From an uncultured Lachnospiraceae bacterium (GTDB lineage: Bacteria > Bacillota > Clostridia > Lachnospirales > Lachnospiraceae), in NCBI GenBank assembly GCA_905199445.1, contig CAJKGK010000006.1:1-64000 (forward strand): a stretch of 64,000 nucleotides of DNA. The letters run 5' to 3'. The notes below the pieces were generated by a model, which saw only the letters and a list, made by a program, of their open reading frames with translations, was not told the origin of the DNA and searched no databases. This document shows, one piece after another, positions 51,138 through 59,944 of the stretch. Within the stretch, counting starts at the first letter, position 1. Every line of letters begins with the position of its first letter. The translations under genes and the position numbers were made by a program.

Positions 51138-51632
51138 ATGCGTATTGCAGTATACCCAGGAAGCTTTGATCCGGTGACAAACGGACATATTGATATTATA
51201 AAAAGAGCCTCGGCTATGGTTGACCGGTTGATTATCGGTGTTTTAAACAACAGTACAAAGTCGCCGTTGTTTTCTGTTCAGGAACGTGTTAATATGTTAA
51301 AAGAAGTATCACAGGAACTGCCTAATGTGGAGGTTCAGTATTTTGAGGGCCTTCTGGTGGATTTTGTCAGAGCAAATCAGGCGACGATTGTTGTCCGTGG
51401 ATTAAGGGCAGTGACGGATTTTGAATATGAGCTTCAGTGGGCTCAGTCCAACCGTATTGTATATCCCCAGATGGATACCATGTTTTTAGTGACGAATGTA
51501 CAATATTCCTATTTAAGTTCCAGCGTTGTACGGGAATATGCCTCTCACATGGGGGATATCAGGGCCTTTGTTCCTGAGTCCGTGGCGCAAAAACTGGTGG
51601 AAAAATTTTCAAATAATAAAGAGGAGAAGTAA
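51138..51632 (+). CDS. coaD: Phosphopantetheine adenylyltransferase
   Basis: The 164-residue protein has the nucleotidyltransferase motif YPGSFDPVTNGHIDII, FVRANQATIVVRGLRAVTDF and the C-terminal YLSSSVVREYA. It adds AMP to 4'-phosphopantetheine, the fourth step of coenzyme A synthesis. Length is standard. It lies between rsmD and the coiled-coil protein, only 2 bases before the latter. Confidence 0.97.
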   Translation: MRIAVYPGSFDPVTNGHIDIIKRASAMVDRLIIGVLNNSTKSPLFSVQERVNMLKEVSQELPNVEVQYFEGLLVDFVRANQATIVVRGLRAVTDFEYELQWAQSNRIVYPQMDTMFLVTNVQYSYLSSSVVREYASHMGDIRAFVPESVAQKLVEKFSNNKEEK

Positions 51633-51634
51633 GC

Positions 51635-52339
51635 ATGAGCAGAATCGAACAGTTAATTGATGAAATTGAAGAATTTATTGAAAGCTGTAAGCCGCAGCCA
51701 TTTTCTCAGTCCAAGGTGATTGTGCCAAAGGATGAGTTATACGAATTACTGACAGAATTGAGACTTAAAACCCCGGACGAAATTAAGAGATATCAGAAAA
51801 TTATTGCCAATAAAGATAAAATTATCAGTGATGCTCAGGCTCAGGCAGAAAAGATGCTGGAAGAAACAACCGCCTACACCAATGCTCTTGTGGAAGAACA
51901 TGAGATTATGATTAAGGCCTATGCCAAGGCTGAAGAAGTGATGAACAATGCAAATGCACAGGCTGAGGCAACCATCGCTGCAGCCAACGAGGATGCCGAA
52001 GGTATTCGCCGCAGTGCGTTGGAATATACAGAAGAACTGGTTGTAAATCTGGAAGCCATTATCAGCCGTACCTTGGAAGGCGCCCGTGAGAATTCCCGTG
52101 CACTGATTGATGGACTTGCCTATAATCATGAAATTCTTGTCAGCAATAAAGAGGCTTTGGATTCCCAGCTGCATGCACCGATGCCGGGCGTGGAAGCTCC
52201 GGTTGTTTCCCAGCCGTCTCCGTCTGTACAGGCGCCGGTTTATGAAGAACCTGCCCAGCAGGCTGAAGTTCCTGAATATAAGGAAACACCTGTGGCTGAT
52301 GAGGAAGATGACGAATTTGATTATGATGATATAGACTGA
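51635..52339 (+). CDS. Coiled-coil protein with acidic tail, unknown
   Basis: The 234-residue protein starts MSRIEQLIDEIEEFIESCK, then has PFSQSKVIVPKDELYELLTE, and a long Ala/Glu/Gln-rich coiled coil (about residues 60-170; DAQAQAEKMLEETTAYTNAL). A Pro-rich part and an acidic end (DEEDDEFDYDDID) follow. It resembles proteins often labelled as ATPase subunit-like or DivIVA-like in Lachnospiraceae, but has no ATPase motif. It is translationally close to coaD, and is followed by a terminator. Confidence 0.8.
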   Translation: MSRIEQLIDEIEEFIESCKPQPFSQSKVIVPKDELYELLTELRLKTPDEIKRYQKIIANKDKIISDAQAQAEKMLEETTAYTNALVEEHEIMIKAYAKAEEVMNNANAQAEATIAAANEDAEGIRRSALEYTEELVVNLEAIISRTLEGARENSRALIDGLAYNHEILVSNKEALDSQLHAPMPGVEAPVVSQPSPSVQAPVYEEPAQQAEVPEYKETPVADEEDDEFDYDDID

Positions 52340-52343
52340 AAAT

Positions 52344-52391
52344 AAAAAGATACCCGGACAGCAGGATCAGGCCGTCTGGGTATCTTTTTGC
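52344..52391. terminator. Bidirectional terminator before ylbJ
   Basis: AAAAAGATACCCGGAC pairs with GTCTGGGTATCTTTTT with one G-U pair, around a 15-base loop. It separates the coaD unit from the convergent ylbJ gene. Confidence 0.93.
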
Positions 52392-53339
52392 CTATATACA
52401 GAATCTGGCATGACACAGAACGAAGAAAATAGCGGCGGCAAGTGCGATGGCGGCACACAGGATTTTTCCTGCCACATATATTTTAACAGATAAACCCTGA
52501 GAACGAATCACACTGTAGGTCTGGGCTGTAATGGAAAAACCGCCGAAGTTGATGAATAACAGTGCCAGAATAAATTTGATATCTGTTGAAAAAGAAAGTT
52601 CTTTTAACAGCTTCAGACCGGTTGTCTGTTCCATCAGCCCTGCTGTAATACACAGGACAGGTGAAGGAATAAAGGGGAGCTGTCTCAGGCATTGTGAAAG
52701 CATAGAAAAAAGAATCATATACCCGCCGACCTTGACGAGAAGCTCAAAGGCTGTCATCATACAGCGGTCAAAAAAACTGCCTGGTTGAGGCTCAGGTGTT
52801 TCCTGAATACGTACTGGAAGATTTCCATGCTGCGGGTGACGGAAACCGTGCATGGCCAAGTGCATAAATACAGCGGTGGCTATTATGGAAAAATAGGTAA
52901 TCAACAGTACGGGAAGCCTGTATGCAGTGCTGTCCAGACTGTAAAGGGCGACATAGCTGAGCATATAAATCGGGCTGGGATTATTGCAGAAGGTGAGAAG
53001 GTAGTTGGCTTCCTGGCGGTTGATCCGATGAGACATATAACTGTCGCATACGGCTTTGGCACCCATGGGATAACCGCATAAAAGGCCGATCACAACCGGA
53101 TAACTCCCCCCGGGAGAAAGGCCTGGCAGACGGCTTAAAATGGGATGAAATAGCCGTTCAAGATATGGGATTCCGTTCATTTCACGGATTAGATTTGTGG
53201 CCAGTATAAACGGGAAAAGTGTGGGAATAATTGTATTAAACCATAGAAGCAGACCGCTGCGGGCGCCGTCAACGCACTGTGCAGGACATATGAAAAGCAG
53301 GCAAAGCAGACCAATTGCCAAAAACAGGGATTTTTTCAT
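52392..53339 (-). CDS. ylbJ: Sporulation integral membrane protein YlbJ
   Basis: The 315-residue, multi-helix protein has nucleoside-recognition/gate-like repeats: LLWFNTIIPTLFPFILATNL, GLLCGYPMGAKAVCD and TFCNNPSPIYMLSYVAL. YlbJ is made in the mother cell and needed for heat-resistant spores in Bacillus. CCGGAGAAATTTC precedes ATG 53339. It lies 49 bases downstream of tmcAL on the same strand. Confidence 0.92.
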   Translation of the reverse strand: MKKSLFLAIGLLCLLFICPAQCVDGARSGLLLWFNTIIPTLFPFILATNLIREMNGIPYLERLFHPILSRLPGLSPGGSYPVVIGLLCGYPMGAKAVCDSYMSHRINRQEANYLLTFCNNPSPIYMLSYVALYSLDSTAYRLPVLLITYFSIIATAVFMHLAMHGFRHPQHGNLPVRIQETPEPQPGSFFDRCMMTAFELLVKVGGYMILFSMLSQCLRQLPFIPSPVLCITAGLMEQTTGLKLLKELSFSTDIKFILALLFINFGGFSITAQTYSVIRSQGLSVKIYVAGKILCAAIALAAAIFFVLCHARFCI

Positions 53340-53388
53340 GAAATTTCTCCGGCAAACCTTCATCTGTTTAAGGTTATGCCGGAGCAGT

Positions 53389-54621
53389 TCATATAATGAT
53401 TATTTTTTTACAGAACTCATGGGGATAAGCCCTGCCTGTGTGAAGATTTTGGGCTATTCTGTATAAATTTCCGGCTTCAAGATCATATTGAAAGGCCATG
53501 TGGGCCGGGGAGCCGGGGGACAGGGCGGCCTGTGCGGGCCTTGTAATTAACGGAAGATTTGACTGTTTATCCAGCATGGTCAGCAGGGGGCGGGCTGTAT
53601 GCCTGAAACCGAGAATCCGCAGATAACCGCAGCTGCCGATACTGGCAAATTCATGGACAGCTTTATCGGTAATATTAAGAGCCGTATGGATCAGTGCCCT
53701 GGACAGGCGTGTGTGCGTATAAGATTTATGCTTTAATTTTAAGGTAAAGTCATTAAAATCCGTAAATTCATTTTTGAGTTTTAAAATTCTGCGGGACAGT
53801 GCCTGATCGATGTCACTGATATGAGACAGGTCATGGGCTTTTAACAGAGCGCAGGCGAGGGGCCAGGAAAAGTCACGGTTGCACAGTGCAGGCTCATGCT
53901 GGATACACTGGCATATATCCTGTCGGGCGGGCTGTGGAAACTGGGAAGCAAAACTCTGGAACTCATTTCCGGAGAAGATGGCACGGCGAAGGGCCGAAGC
54001 CGAGGCCGCCGGTGTGTTAAGCGCCAGATCGTGATAGCCTGAATGAATTCGGCGTACCGGTAATGGAATGATGGTGCTTTTGCGCCGGTGCAGTGCCATC
54101 AGGTATTCCAGAGCCAAAATATTATTGGGCTGAGCCATAAAAGCCGCAAGCTGGGATTGTTTGTCTTTATGACAGGTGCATAAAGCCTGGGTGCGGGCTG
54201 TAGGATAGGCATAGCCTGCTTTCAGGGCGGCCTTCAGGGCCGCTTTATAGGGGGCGGGTTCTTCTTCCAGTATCCGGGCCAGCCATAGAAGCGTGTCAAG
54301 GCTGTCGTTTTCGCATCCAAAGACAAGGTGGGTGATTATACCGCTTTGGGTCAGATGGCCCACAGCGCTGTCGGCGAATCCCCGGGCACTGGCGGTGGAT
54401 GCGAGTACCGGAAGCTCGATGACAAGGTCAGCGCCGCATAAAAGGGCCCAGCGGGCTCTGTGAAACTTATCATAAATAGCGGCTTCGCCGCGCTGGGTAA
54501 AATTTCCGCTCATAATAACAACCACATAATCGCAGCCATAATACTTTTTGGCCTGCTGGATCAGATAATAATGACCGTTATGGAAAGGATTAAATTCGGC
54601 AACAATACCGGCTATTTTCAT
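53389..54621 (-). CDS. tmcAL: tRNA(Met) cytidine acetate ligase TmcAL (YlbM)
   Basis: The 410-residue protein has the nucleotidyltransferase motif IVAEFNPFHNGHYYLIQQA, VVIMSGNFTQRGEAAIYDK and GFADSAVGHLTQSGI. TmcAL uses ATP and acetate to make N4-acetylcytidine at the wobble base of elongator tRNA-Met. GGAGAATTTT before ATG 54621 decides the start. It shares a transcript with ylbJ on the minus strand. Confidence 0.95.
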   Translation of the reverse strand: MKIAGIVAEFNPFHNGHYYLIQQAKKYYGCDYVVVIMSGNFTQRGEAAIYDKFHRARWALLCGADLVIELPVLASTASARGFADSAVGHLTQSGIITHLVFGCENDSLDTLLWLARILEEEPAPYKAALKAALKAGYAYPTARTQALCTCHKDKQSQLAAFMAQPNNILALEYLMALHRRKSTIIPLPVRRIHSGYHDLALNTPAASASALRRAIFSGNEFQSFASQFPQPARQDICQCIQHEPALCNRDFSWPLACALLKAHDLSHISDIDQALSRRILKLKNEFTDFNDFTLKLKHKSYTHTRLSRALIHTALNITDKAVHEFASIGSCGYLRILGFRHTARPLLTMLDKQSNLPLITRPAQAALSPGSPAHMAFQYDLEAGNLYRIAQNLHTGRAYPHEFCKKIIII

Positions 54622-54701
54622 AAAATTCTCCAATCTGATAAATATTTTTCAAGTATTTTTATTATAACCTAAAAATCTGTTAAATTATAGCACAAAATTA
54701 C

Positions 54702-54730
54702 TTGTATACAAAACTCGATTATTATATAAT
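54702..54730 (+). promoter_or_regulatory. Promoter of ackA
   Basis: TTGTAT (54702-54707) and TATAAT (54725-54730) are 17 bases apart. The transcript would carry a leader of about 140 bases before ackA, with a GGGAC/GTCCC stem. Confidence 0.65.
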
Positions 54731-54876
54731 AACTTTGGATAATATCTGACCGTATAAACAATTTCACTGGGGCAGACGGGACCGGGAAGTCCCTGCCGGG
54801 GATAAAGGTAGAATACTGGCTAGATACCATACGGCGGTTATATGATGCCAATAAAGTAAAAAGGAGAACATAAACA

Positions 54877-56070
54877 ATGAATGTATTAGTAATCAACTGC
54901 GGAAGCTCATCTTTAAAATTCCAGTTAATCAATTCAGACACAGAAGCTGTTTTGGCGAAAGGTCTTTGTGAAAGAATTGCCATTGACGGAAGCCGTCTTG
55001 TCTATCAGCCGGCCGGCCATGACAAGATTCGTAAGGAAGCACCTATGCCGACCCATACAGAAGCGATTGCCATGGTTCTTAACGCGCTGACAGATCCTGA
55101 AATCGGTGTGATTAAAGATATGAAAGAAATCGATGCTGTCGGTCACAGACTTGTGCATGGCGGAGAAAAATTTGCCGCTTCTACACTGCTGACGGAAGAG
55201 GTTTTAAAGGCAATTGAGGAATGTTCCGAGCTGGCACCGCTGCATAATCCGGCGAACCTGATCGGTATCGAGGCCTGCCAGAAGCTGATGCCGGATACCC
55301 CGATGGTTGGTGTGTTTGATACTGCTTTCCATCAGACAATGCCGGAGGAAGCTTATCTGTATGGACTGCCAAGGGAATACTACGAAAAATATAAGATCAG
55401 AAGATATGGTTTCCATGGAACAAGTCACAGCTATGTATCCAAAAAAGTTGCTGAAATTCTGGGAAAACCATATGAGGAATTAAAGACCATTGTATGCCAT
55501 CTTGGTAATGGTGCAAGCTGCTGTGCCGTTAAAAACGGTAAATCTGTAGATACATCCATGGGTCTTACACCGCTGGAAGGTCTGATCATGGGGACACGTT
55601 CCGGTGATATTGATCCTGCGATCATCGAATTTATCGCCAAAAAGGAAAACCTTGATATTCCTGAAATTATGAATATTTTAAATAAAAAATCCGGTGTGCT
55701 TGGTGTATCCGGTTATACAAGCGATTTCATGGATCTGGAAGTGGACAGCCTTGCCGGCAAACCGGAAGCACTCCTGACAATGAAAGTATTCGCTTACAGA
55801 GTAGCAAAATATATCGGTGCTTATGCTGCAGCCATGAATGGTGTGGATGCCATTGCATTTACAGCAGGCCTGGGCGAAAATAATAAGTATGTCCGTACAG
55901 ATATCTGTGCATACCTGGAATTCTTAGGCATTAAGCTGGATCAGGAAATGAATGCAAAGCGGGGCGAGGATGTGGTGATTTCCACTCCGGATTCCAAGGT
56001 TAAGGTTCTTGTAATTCCTACAAATGAGGAACTGGCAATCTGCCGTGAGACAGTCGCACTTGTAAAGTAA
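54877..56070 (+). CDS. ackA: Acetate kinase
   Basis: The 397-residue protein has the ASKHA signature VLVINCGSSSLKFQLI, DTAFHQTMPEEAYLYGLP, RYGFHGTSHSYVS, GNGASCCAVKNGKSVDTSMG and AFTAGLGENN. It converts acetyl phosphate and ADP to acetate and ATP at the end of fermentation. The usual partner pta is not adjacent: the gene upstream is the divergent tmcAL. AAAGGAGAAC precedes the start. Confidence 0.98.
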   Translation: MNVLVINCGSSSLKFQLINSDTEAVLAKGLCERIAIDGSRLVYQPAGHDKIRKEAPMPTHTEAIAMVLNALTDPEIGVIKDMKEIDAVGHRLVHGGEKFAASTLLTEEVLKAIEECSELAPLHNPANLIGIEACQKLMPDTPMVGVFDTAFHQTMPEEAYLYGLPREYYEKYKIRRYGFHGTSHSYVSKKVAEILGKPYEELKTIVCHLGNGASCCAVKNGKSVDTSMGLTPLEGLIMGTRSGDIDPAIIEFIAKKENLDIPEIMNILNKKSGVLGVSGYTSDFMDLEVDSLAGKPEALLTMKVFAYRVAKYIGAYAAAMNGVDAIAFTAGLGENNKYVRTDICAYLEFLGIKLDQEMNAKRGEDVVISTPDSKVKVLVIPTNEELAICRETVALVK

Positions 56071-56099
56071 AAATACTTGACATTAAATTAAAATGTCTA

Positions 56100-56128
56100 T
56101 TGACAAAAAGCGGCAGCCTATGTATAAT
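56100..56128 (+). promoter_or_regulatory. Consensus promoter of the YceD-rpmF unit
   Basis: TTGACA (56100-56105) and TATAAT (56123-56128), spacer 17 bases. A perfect SigA-type promoter, about 30 bases before the YceD start. Confidence 0.88.
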
Positions 56129-56157
56129 TACAGACGTATGAAAATTGGGAGATGTCT

Positions 56158-56685
56158 ATGATACTTAATATTTCTGAGATATTATCAACAGCCAGAAAAA
56201 GTGAATGCTACAGTATTCCGTTGGAGATGACATTTTTTGTCCTCAATGGACAGAAATATTCGATTGTCCGCAGTGAACCTGTACAGCTGACGATTTCAAA
56301 CATTGGCAATCGTGAGGTTTCCATCACGGGCCATGTGGAAGTTGTTCTTAATATTCCATGTGATCGGTGTCTTGAAGACGTTCCTACACCGTTTTCCATC
56401 GATTTGGATAAAACGATCGATTTTAAGGAATCCGATGAGGATCGAATCAATGAATTAGATGAGACATGCTATATTGAACATAGCAGTCTGGATGTTGAAC
56501 GTCTGGTTTCAAATGAGATCCTGATTCATTTCCCTATGAAAACATTATGCCGGGAAGATTGTAAGGGTATCTGCTTAAAATGCGGACAAAACTTAAATCA
56601 CGGCGAATGCGGATGTGACCGGGAGTCTCTTGACCCAAGAATGTCGGCAATCCGAGATATTTTCAAGAATTTTAAGGAGGTGTAA
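56158..56685 (+). CDS. YceD-family (DUF177) protein
   Basis: The 175-residue protein fits the DUF177/YceD family: HVEVVLNIPCDRCLEDV, then a C-terminal Cys cluster (CREDCKGICLKCGQNLN, ECGCD) likely to bind zinc. YceD is linked to 23S rRNA accumulation in plants and bacteria and is nearly always encoded before rpmF, as here. ATG 56158 follows TGGGAGATGTCT; an ATG at 56152 overlaps the site. Confidence 0.92.
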   Translation: MILNISEILSTARKSECYSIPLEMTFFVLNGQKYSIVRSEPVQLTISNIGNREVSITGHVEVVLNIPCDRCLEDVPTPFSIDLDKTIDFKESDEDRINELDETCYIEHSSLDVERLVSNEILIHFPMKTLCREDCKGICLKCGQNLNHGECGCDRESLDPRMSAIRDIFKNFKEV

Positions 56686-56690
56686 GCCAT

Positions 56691-56870
56691 ATGTCTATCT
56701 GTCCAAAAAATAAATCTTCTAAAGCAAGACGTGACAGCCGCAGAGCAAACTGGAAAATGACAGCTCCAGCATTAGTAAAATGCAGCAAATGCGGTGAGTT
56801 AATGATGCCTCACAGAGTTTGCAAAAATTGCGGCTCCTACAATAAAAAAGAAATCATTAACGTTGACTGA
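56691..56870 (+). CDS. rpmF: 50S ribosomal protein L32
   Basis: The 59-residue protein begins MSICPKNKSSKARRDSRRAN and has the two zinc-binding Cys pairs, CSKC and CKNC. TAAGGAGGTGTAAGCCAT directly precedes ATG 56691. It follows the YceD gene by 5 bases and ends 13 bases before a terminator. Confidence 0.97.
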   Translation: MSICPKNKSSKARRDSRRANWKMTAPALVKCSKCGELMMPHRVCKNCGSYNKKEIINVD

Positions 56871-56883
56871 TTCAGTAAACACA

Positions 56884-56913
56884 GGGACTCTCAAAGTTTG
56901 AGAGTCCTTTTTT
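56884..56913 (+). terminator. Terminator after rpmF
   Basis: GGACTCTCAAA (56885-56895) pairs with TTTGAGAGTCC with a one-base centre, followed by TTTTTT; the tight loop may open in practice. Confidence 0.9.
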
Positions 56914-56950
56914 CTGTTTTTTTTCAATGTGTAAATTATAATAAGCTAAT

Positions 56951-57031
56951 GTAAAATCTTTGTAAAACTCAGTAAAATCTTTGTATAGTGTATTGAAAAA
57001 TGTGAAAATATTTGGTAAAAATAAAGTAAAG
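56951..57031 (+). promoter_or_regulatory. Pho-box-like phased repeat array
   Basis: GTAAAA-type elements begin at 56951, 56962, 56972, 56983 (GTATAG), 57015 and 57026 (GTAAAG), at steps of 11, 10, 11, 32 and 11 bases. Read on the minus strand they are TTTTAC/TTTACA-like, close to the Bacillus Pho-box TTAACA with 11-base repeats that binds phospho-PhoP. They lie 32-112 bases ahead of the Na+/phosphate cotransporter gene, a fitting target. Confidence 0.6.
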
Positions 57032-57062
57032 CATATTACAAAGATAGCTTATGGAGGAAGAT

Positions 57063-58703
57063 ATGAAAATTACAGATTTTTTTGGGCTCCTTGGCGGTCT
57101 GGCTCTGTTCCTGTACGGAATGCAGATGATGAGCGGCGGACTTGAGGCAGCGGCAGGAAACAAGATGAAAAAAATTCTGGAGCGTCTGACAGCCAATCGT
57201 TTTCTTGGTGTATTGGTCGGCGCAGGAATTACAGCGGTTATTCAGTCATCATCAGCGACAACCGTTATGGTTGTTGGCTTTGTAAACTCAGGAATGATGA
57301 CGCTGAGACAGGCTGTGTGGATTATTATGGGTGCCAATATCGGTACAACAATTACAGGACAGCTGATTGCTCTGGATATTGGTGCACTGGCACCGCTGAT
57401 CGCGTTTGTGGGTGTGGCACTGATTGTCTTTATTAAAAAGCAAAAGGTTCACAACTATGGGTTAATTGTTGCCGGTCTGGGTATTTTGTTTATCGGTATG
57501 GAGATGATGAGTGGTTCCATGATGCCTTTGCGTGAATCGGAAGCTTTTGTTTCTCTGATGACGAAGTTTTCCAATCCTGTGCTTGGTATTCTGGCCGGTG
57601 CGGTATTTACAGCAATTATTCAGTCATCATCGGCATCGGTTGGTATTCTTCAGGCATTGGCTTCGACTGGCGTGATTGGTCTTTCAAACGCAGTTTATGT
57701 ACTTTTCGGACAGAATATCGGAACCTGCGTCACTGCTGTTTTGGCTTCCATCGGTACAAGCCGCAGCGCAAAGCGTACAACGATTATTCATTTAATGTTC
57801 AACCTGATCGGTACAGTACTTTTTACCCTGATCTGTATTGTTTCACCGCTGACATCCTTCGTGGAAAGTCTGACCCCGATGAATGCATCCGCGCAGATTG
57901 CCAATATGCATACGCTGTTTAATGTTGTTACAACCTTGCTTTTGCTGCCTTTTGGCAATTATTTGGCCAAGGCTGCGGAAAAGATTCTTCCGGAAAAGAA
58001 AGAGGAAAAGCTGGATGTGATGCATTTGGAATTCCTTCACCCGATTGAGATGAAGGGCGAGAGTCATATCGGTCTTTCAGCGATTGTCATGAACGATATT
58101 AAGAAAGAACTTCATCGAATGACTGTGATGACTAAGGAAAATGTCAATGACAGTTTTGATGCCATCTGTGAAAAGCAGCCTCAAAATCTGGAAAAAGTTG
58201 AGGAAAGAGAAGAATACATTGATTTCCTTAATAAAGAAATTTCTAAATATATTTCCAAGATTCTTGTCAATGAAAGCAATGTTAAGGATGCCAAATATAT
58301 CAGCGCCCTGTTTAAGGTGTGCGGTAATCTGGAACGTATCGGAGACCATGCCATGAATATATGTGAATATACACGGATGATCGGAGAAAAAGATATTGCA
58401 TTTTCAAAAGAAGAACTTTCAGAGATCAAAGAAATGAAAAATGTCAGCCTTAAAGCGTTAGGGGCTTTGGAAATGCTTGCTCAGAATTCAGAAATGGATA
58501 TTCATGATATTGAGCTTCTGGAAGAAGAAATTGACAACATGGCAGAATCTTACCGGCGCAATCAGATGATTCGTATGCAAAAAGGCCTGTGTTCGGATGA
58601 GGCCTGTGTACTTTATTCGGAAATGCTTACCGATTTTGAACGCATTGGCGACCATATTTTAAATATTGGCCAGGAAATGGGCCGCGGCAAGGTTGGGGCA
58701 TAA
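57063..58703 (+). CDS. Na+/phosphate cotransporter (NptA) with PhoU-like domain
   Basis: The 546-residue protein has the Na+/Pi cotransporter core with its two QSSS repeats (TAVIQSSSATTVMVVG and TAIIQSSSASVGILQ) and a C-terminal PhoU-like helical domain (about residues 340-530) that may sense the phosphate state. TATGGAGGAAGAT sets ATG 57063. A phased Pho-box-like array lies directly upstream, so it is probably induced when phosphate is short. Confidence 0.92.
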   Translation: MKITDFFGLLGGLALFLYGMQMMSGGLEAAAGNKMKKILERLTANRFLGVLVGAGITAVIQSSSATTVMVVGFVNSGMMTLRQAVWIIMGANIGTTITGQLIALDIGALAPLIAFVGVALIVFIKKQKVHNYGLIVAGLGILFIGMEMMSGSMMPLRESEAFVSLMTKFSNPVLGILAGAVFTAIIQSSSASVGILQALASTGVIGLSNAVYVLFGQNIGTCVTAVLASIGTSRSAKRTTIIHLMFNLIGTVLFTLICIVSPLTSFVESLTPMNASAQIANMHTLFNVVTTLLLLPFGNYLAKAAEKILPEKKEEKLDVMHLEFLHPIEMKGESHIGLSAIVMNDIKKELHRMTVMTKENVNDSFDAICEKQPQNLEKVEEREEYIDFLNKEISKYISKILVNESNVKDAKYISALFKVCGNLERIGDHAMNICEYTRMIGEKDIAFSKEELSEIKEMKNVSLKALGALEMLAQNSEMDIHDIELLEEEIDNMAESYRRNQMIRMQKGLCSDEACVLYSEMLTDFERIGDHILNIGQEMGRGKVGA

Positions 58704-58745
58704 TTTTGCACTCATCGCCTTACGGCAGCGTGCTATACACGAGAG

Positions 58746-58791
58746 CTGCCCTGTAAAGTATTGAATTTGCACTTTACAGGGCAGTTTTTTT
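58746..58791 (+). terminator. Terminator after the phosphate cotransporter gene
   Basis: CTGCCCTGTAAAGT pairs with ACTTTACAGGGCAG, followed by TTTTTTT. Confidence 0.93.
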
Positions 58792-58802
58792 GCGCAAATA
58801 CA

Positions 58803-58831
58803 TTGATTAAATCCCTATAATCTAGTATATT
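58803..58831 (+). promoter_or_regulatory. Promoter of plsX-rnc-smc
   Basis: TTGATT (58803-58808) and TATATT (58826-58831) with 17 bases between; TATAAT at 58815-58820 is a second possible -10 with another -35. Confidence 0.55.
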
Positions 58832-58862
58832 AAATAATAGAACATTTTTTAGGAGGCACATT

Positions 58863-59912
58863 ATGGAAAAGATAGTTACTGTTGCTGTGGATGCCATGGG
58901 TGGTGACAATGCACCTTTTGAGATCATTAAAGGCGCCGTGGAAGCCATTAATGAACGAAGTGAAATTAAAGTCCTTCTTGTAGGTGATGAAAATATAATT
59001 AACCGTGAACTGGCTTCTTATAAATATAATAAGGAACAGCTGGAAGTGATTCATGCTTCCCAGGTGATCACCAATGATGAGGCACCGGTGGCGGCTGTGC
59101 GCAGCAAAAAAGATTCTTCGGTTGTGGTTGCTCAGAGACTTGTGCGCGAGGGACGGGCCGATGGCTTTGTGTCCGCTGGAAGTACAGGTGCCGTTTTGGT
59201 GGGCGGTCAGTTTATTGTGGGCCGGATTAAGGGGGTTGAGCGGGCACCGCTGGCGCCGCTGATTCCTACCACTAAAGGGTTTTCACTGCTCATTGACTGC
59301 GGTGCCAATGTGGATGCCAGAGCTTCACATCTTGTGCAGTTTGCAAAGATGGGCTCCATTTATATGGAAAATGTGATGGGCATCAAAAATCCCAAGGTGG
59401 CCATTGTCAATGTGGGGCTTGAGGAGGAAAAGGGCAATCAGCTGGTCAAGGAAACATTTCCTCTGCTCAAGGAATGTAAGGATATTAATTTTATCGGCAG
59501 TGTGGAAGCCAGAGAGATTCCTAACGGCTGGGCTGATGTGATTGTCTGTGAGGCATTTACAGGAAACGTAATTCTTAAAATGTATGAAGGGGTGGCCGGC
59601 GCCTTAATGTCCAAGGTAAAAGAAAGCCTGATGAGCAGTCTGAAAACAAAGATGGGAGCCCTTTTAATTAAAGGCGCTTTGAAAAATACGCTGAAAACCT
59701 TTGATTCTTCCAGATACGGCGGGGCTCCGATGCTGGGCTTAAACGGTCTTGTAGTGAAAAGCCATGGAAGTTCCAAAGCTGTGGAAATCAAAAACTCCAT
59801 TATTCAGTGTGTGACTTTTACACATCAGGATATCACAGGAAAAATCCGTGAAAACCTTTCAAAAGATCTGGAATTAAAAAAAGCCCAGAGAAAAAGTGAA
59901 AAACAAAATTAG
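58863..59912 (+). CDS. plsX: Phosphate acyltransferase PlsX
   Basis: The 349-residue protein matches PlsX: VAVDAMGGDNAPFEIIKGAV, GSTGAVLVGGQFIVGRIKGV, RAPLAPLIPTTKGFSLLIDC and YGGAPMLGLNGLVVKSHGSS. It makes acyl phosphate from acyl-ACP for membrane phospholipid synthesis. Usually acpP lies between plsX and rnc in this group; here rnc follows after 32 bases with no acpP. TAGGAGGCACATT precedes the start. Confidence 0.96.
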   Translation: MEKIVTVAVDAMGGDNAPFEIIKGAVEAINERSEIKVLLVGDENIINRELASYKYNKEQLEVIHASQVITNDEAPVAAVRSKKDSSVVVAQRLVREGRADGFVSAGSTGAVLVGGQFIVGRIKGVERAPLAPLIPTTKGFSLLIDCGANVDARASHLVQFAKMGSIYMENVMGIKNPKVAIVNVGLEEEKGNQLVKETFPLLKECKDINFIGSVEAREIPNGWADVIVCEAFTGNVILKMYEGVAGALMSKVKESLMSSLKTKMGALLIKGALKNTLKTFDSSRYGGAPMLGLNGLVVKSHGSSKAVEIKNSIIQCVTFTHQDITGKIRENLSKDLELKKAQRKSEKQN

Positions 59913-59944
59913 ATCAGGAATAAGCAGAGGCGAATAATCAATTT

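Noticed and set aside
54731..54876. tRNA-like or riboswitch-like signals in the ackA leader
   Set aside because: No T-loop, anticodon stem or known aptamer core could be seen; only a small GGGAC/GTCCC stem.
58704..58745. Possible third copy of the double-hairpin leader
   Set aside because: The sequence CTCATCGCCTTACGGCAG shares only short words with the other two and lacks the paired TGATGCCGCC hairpin.
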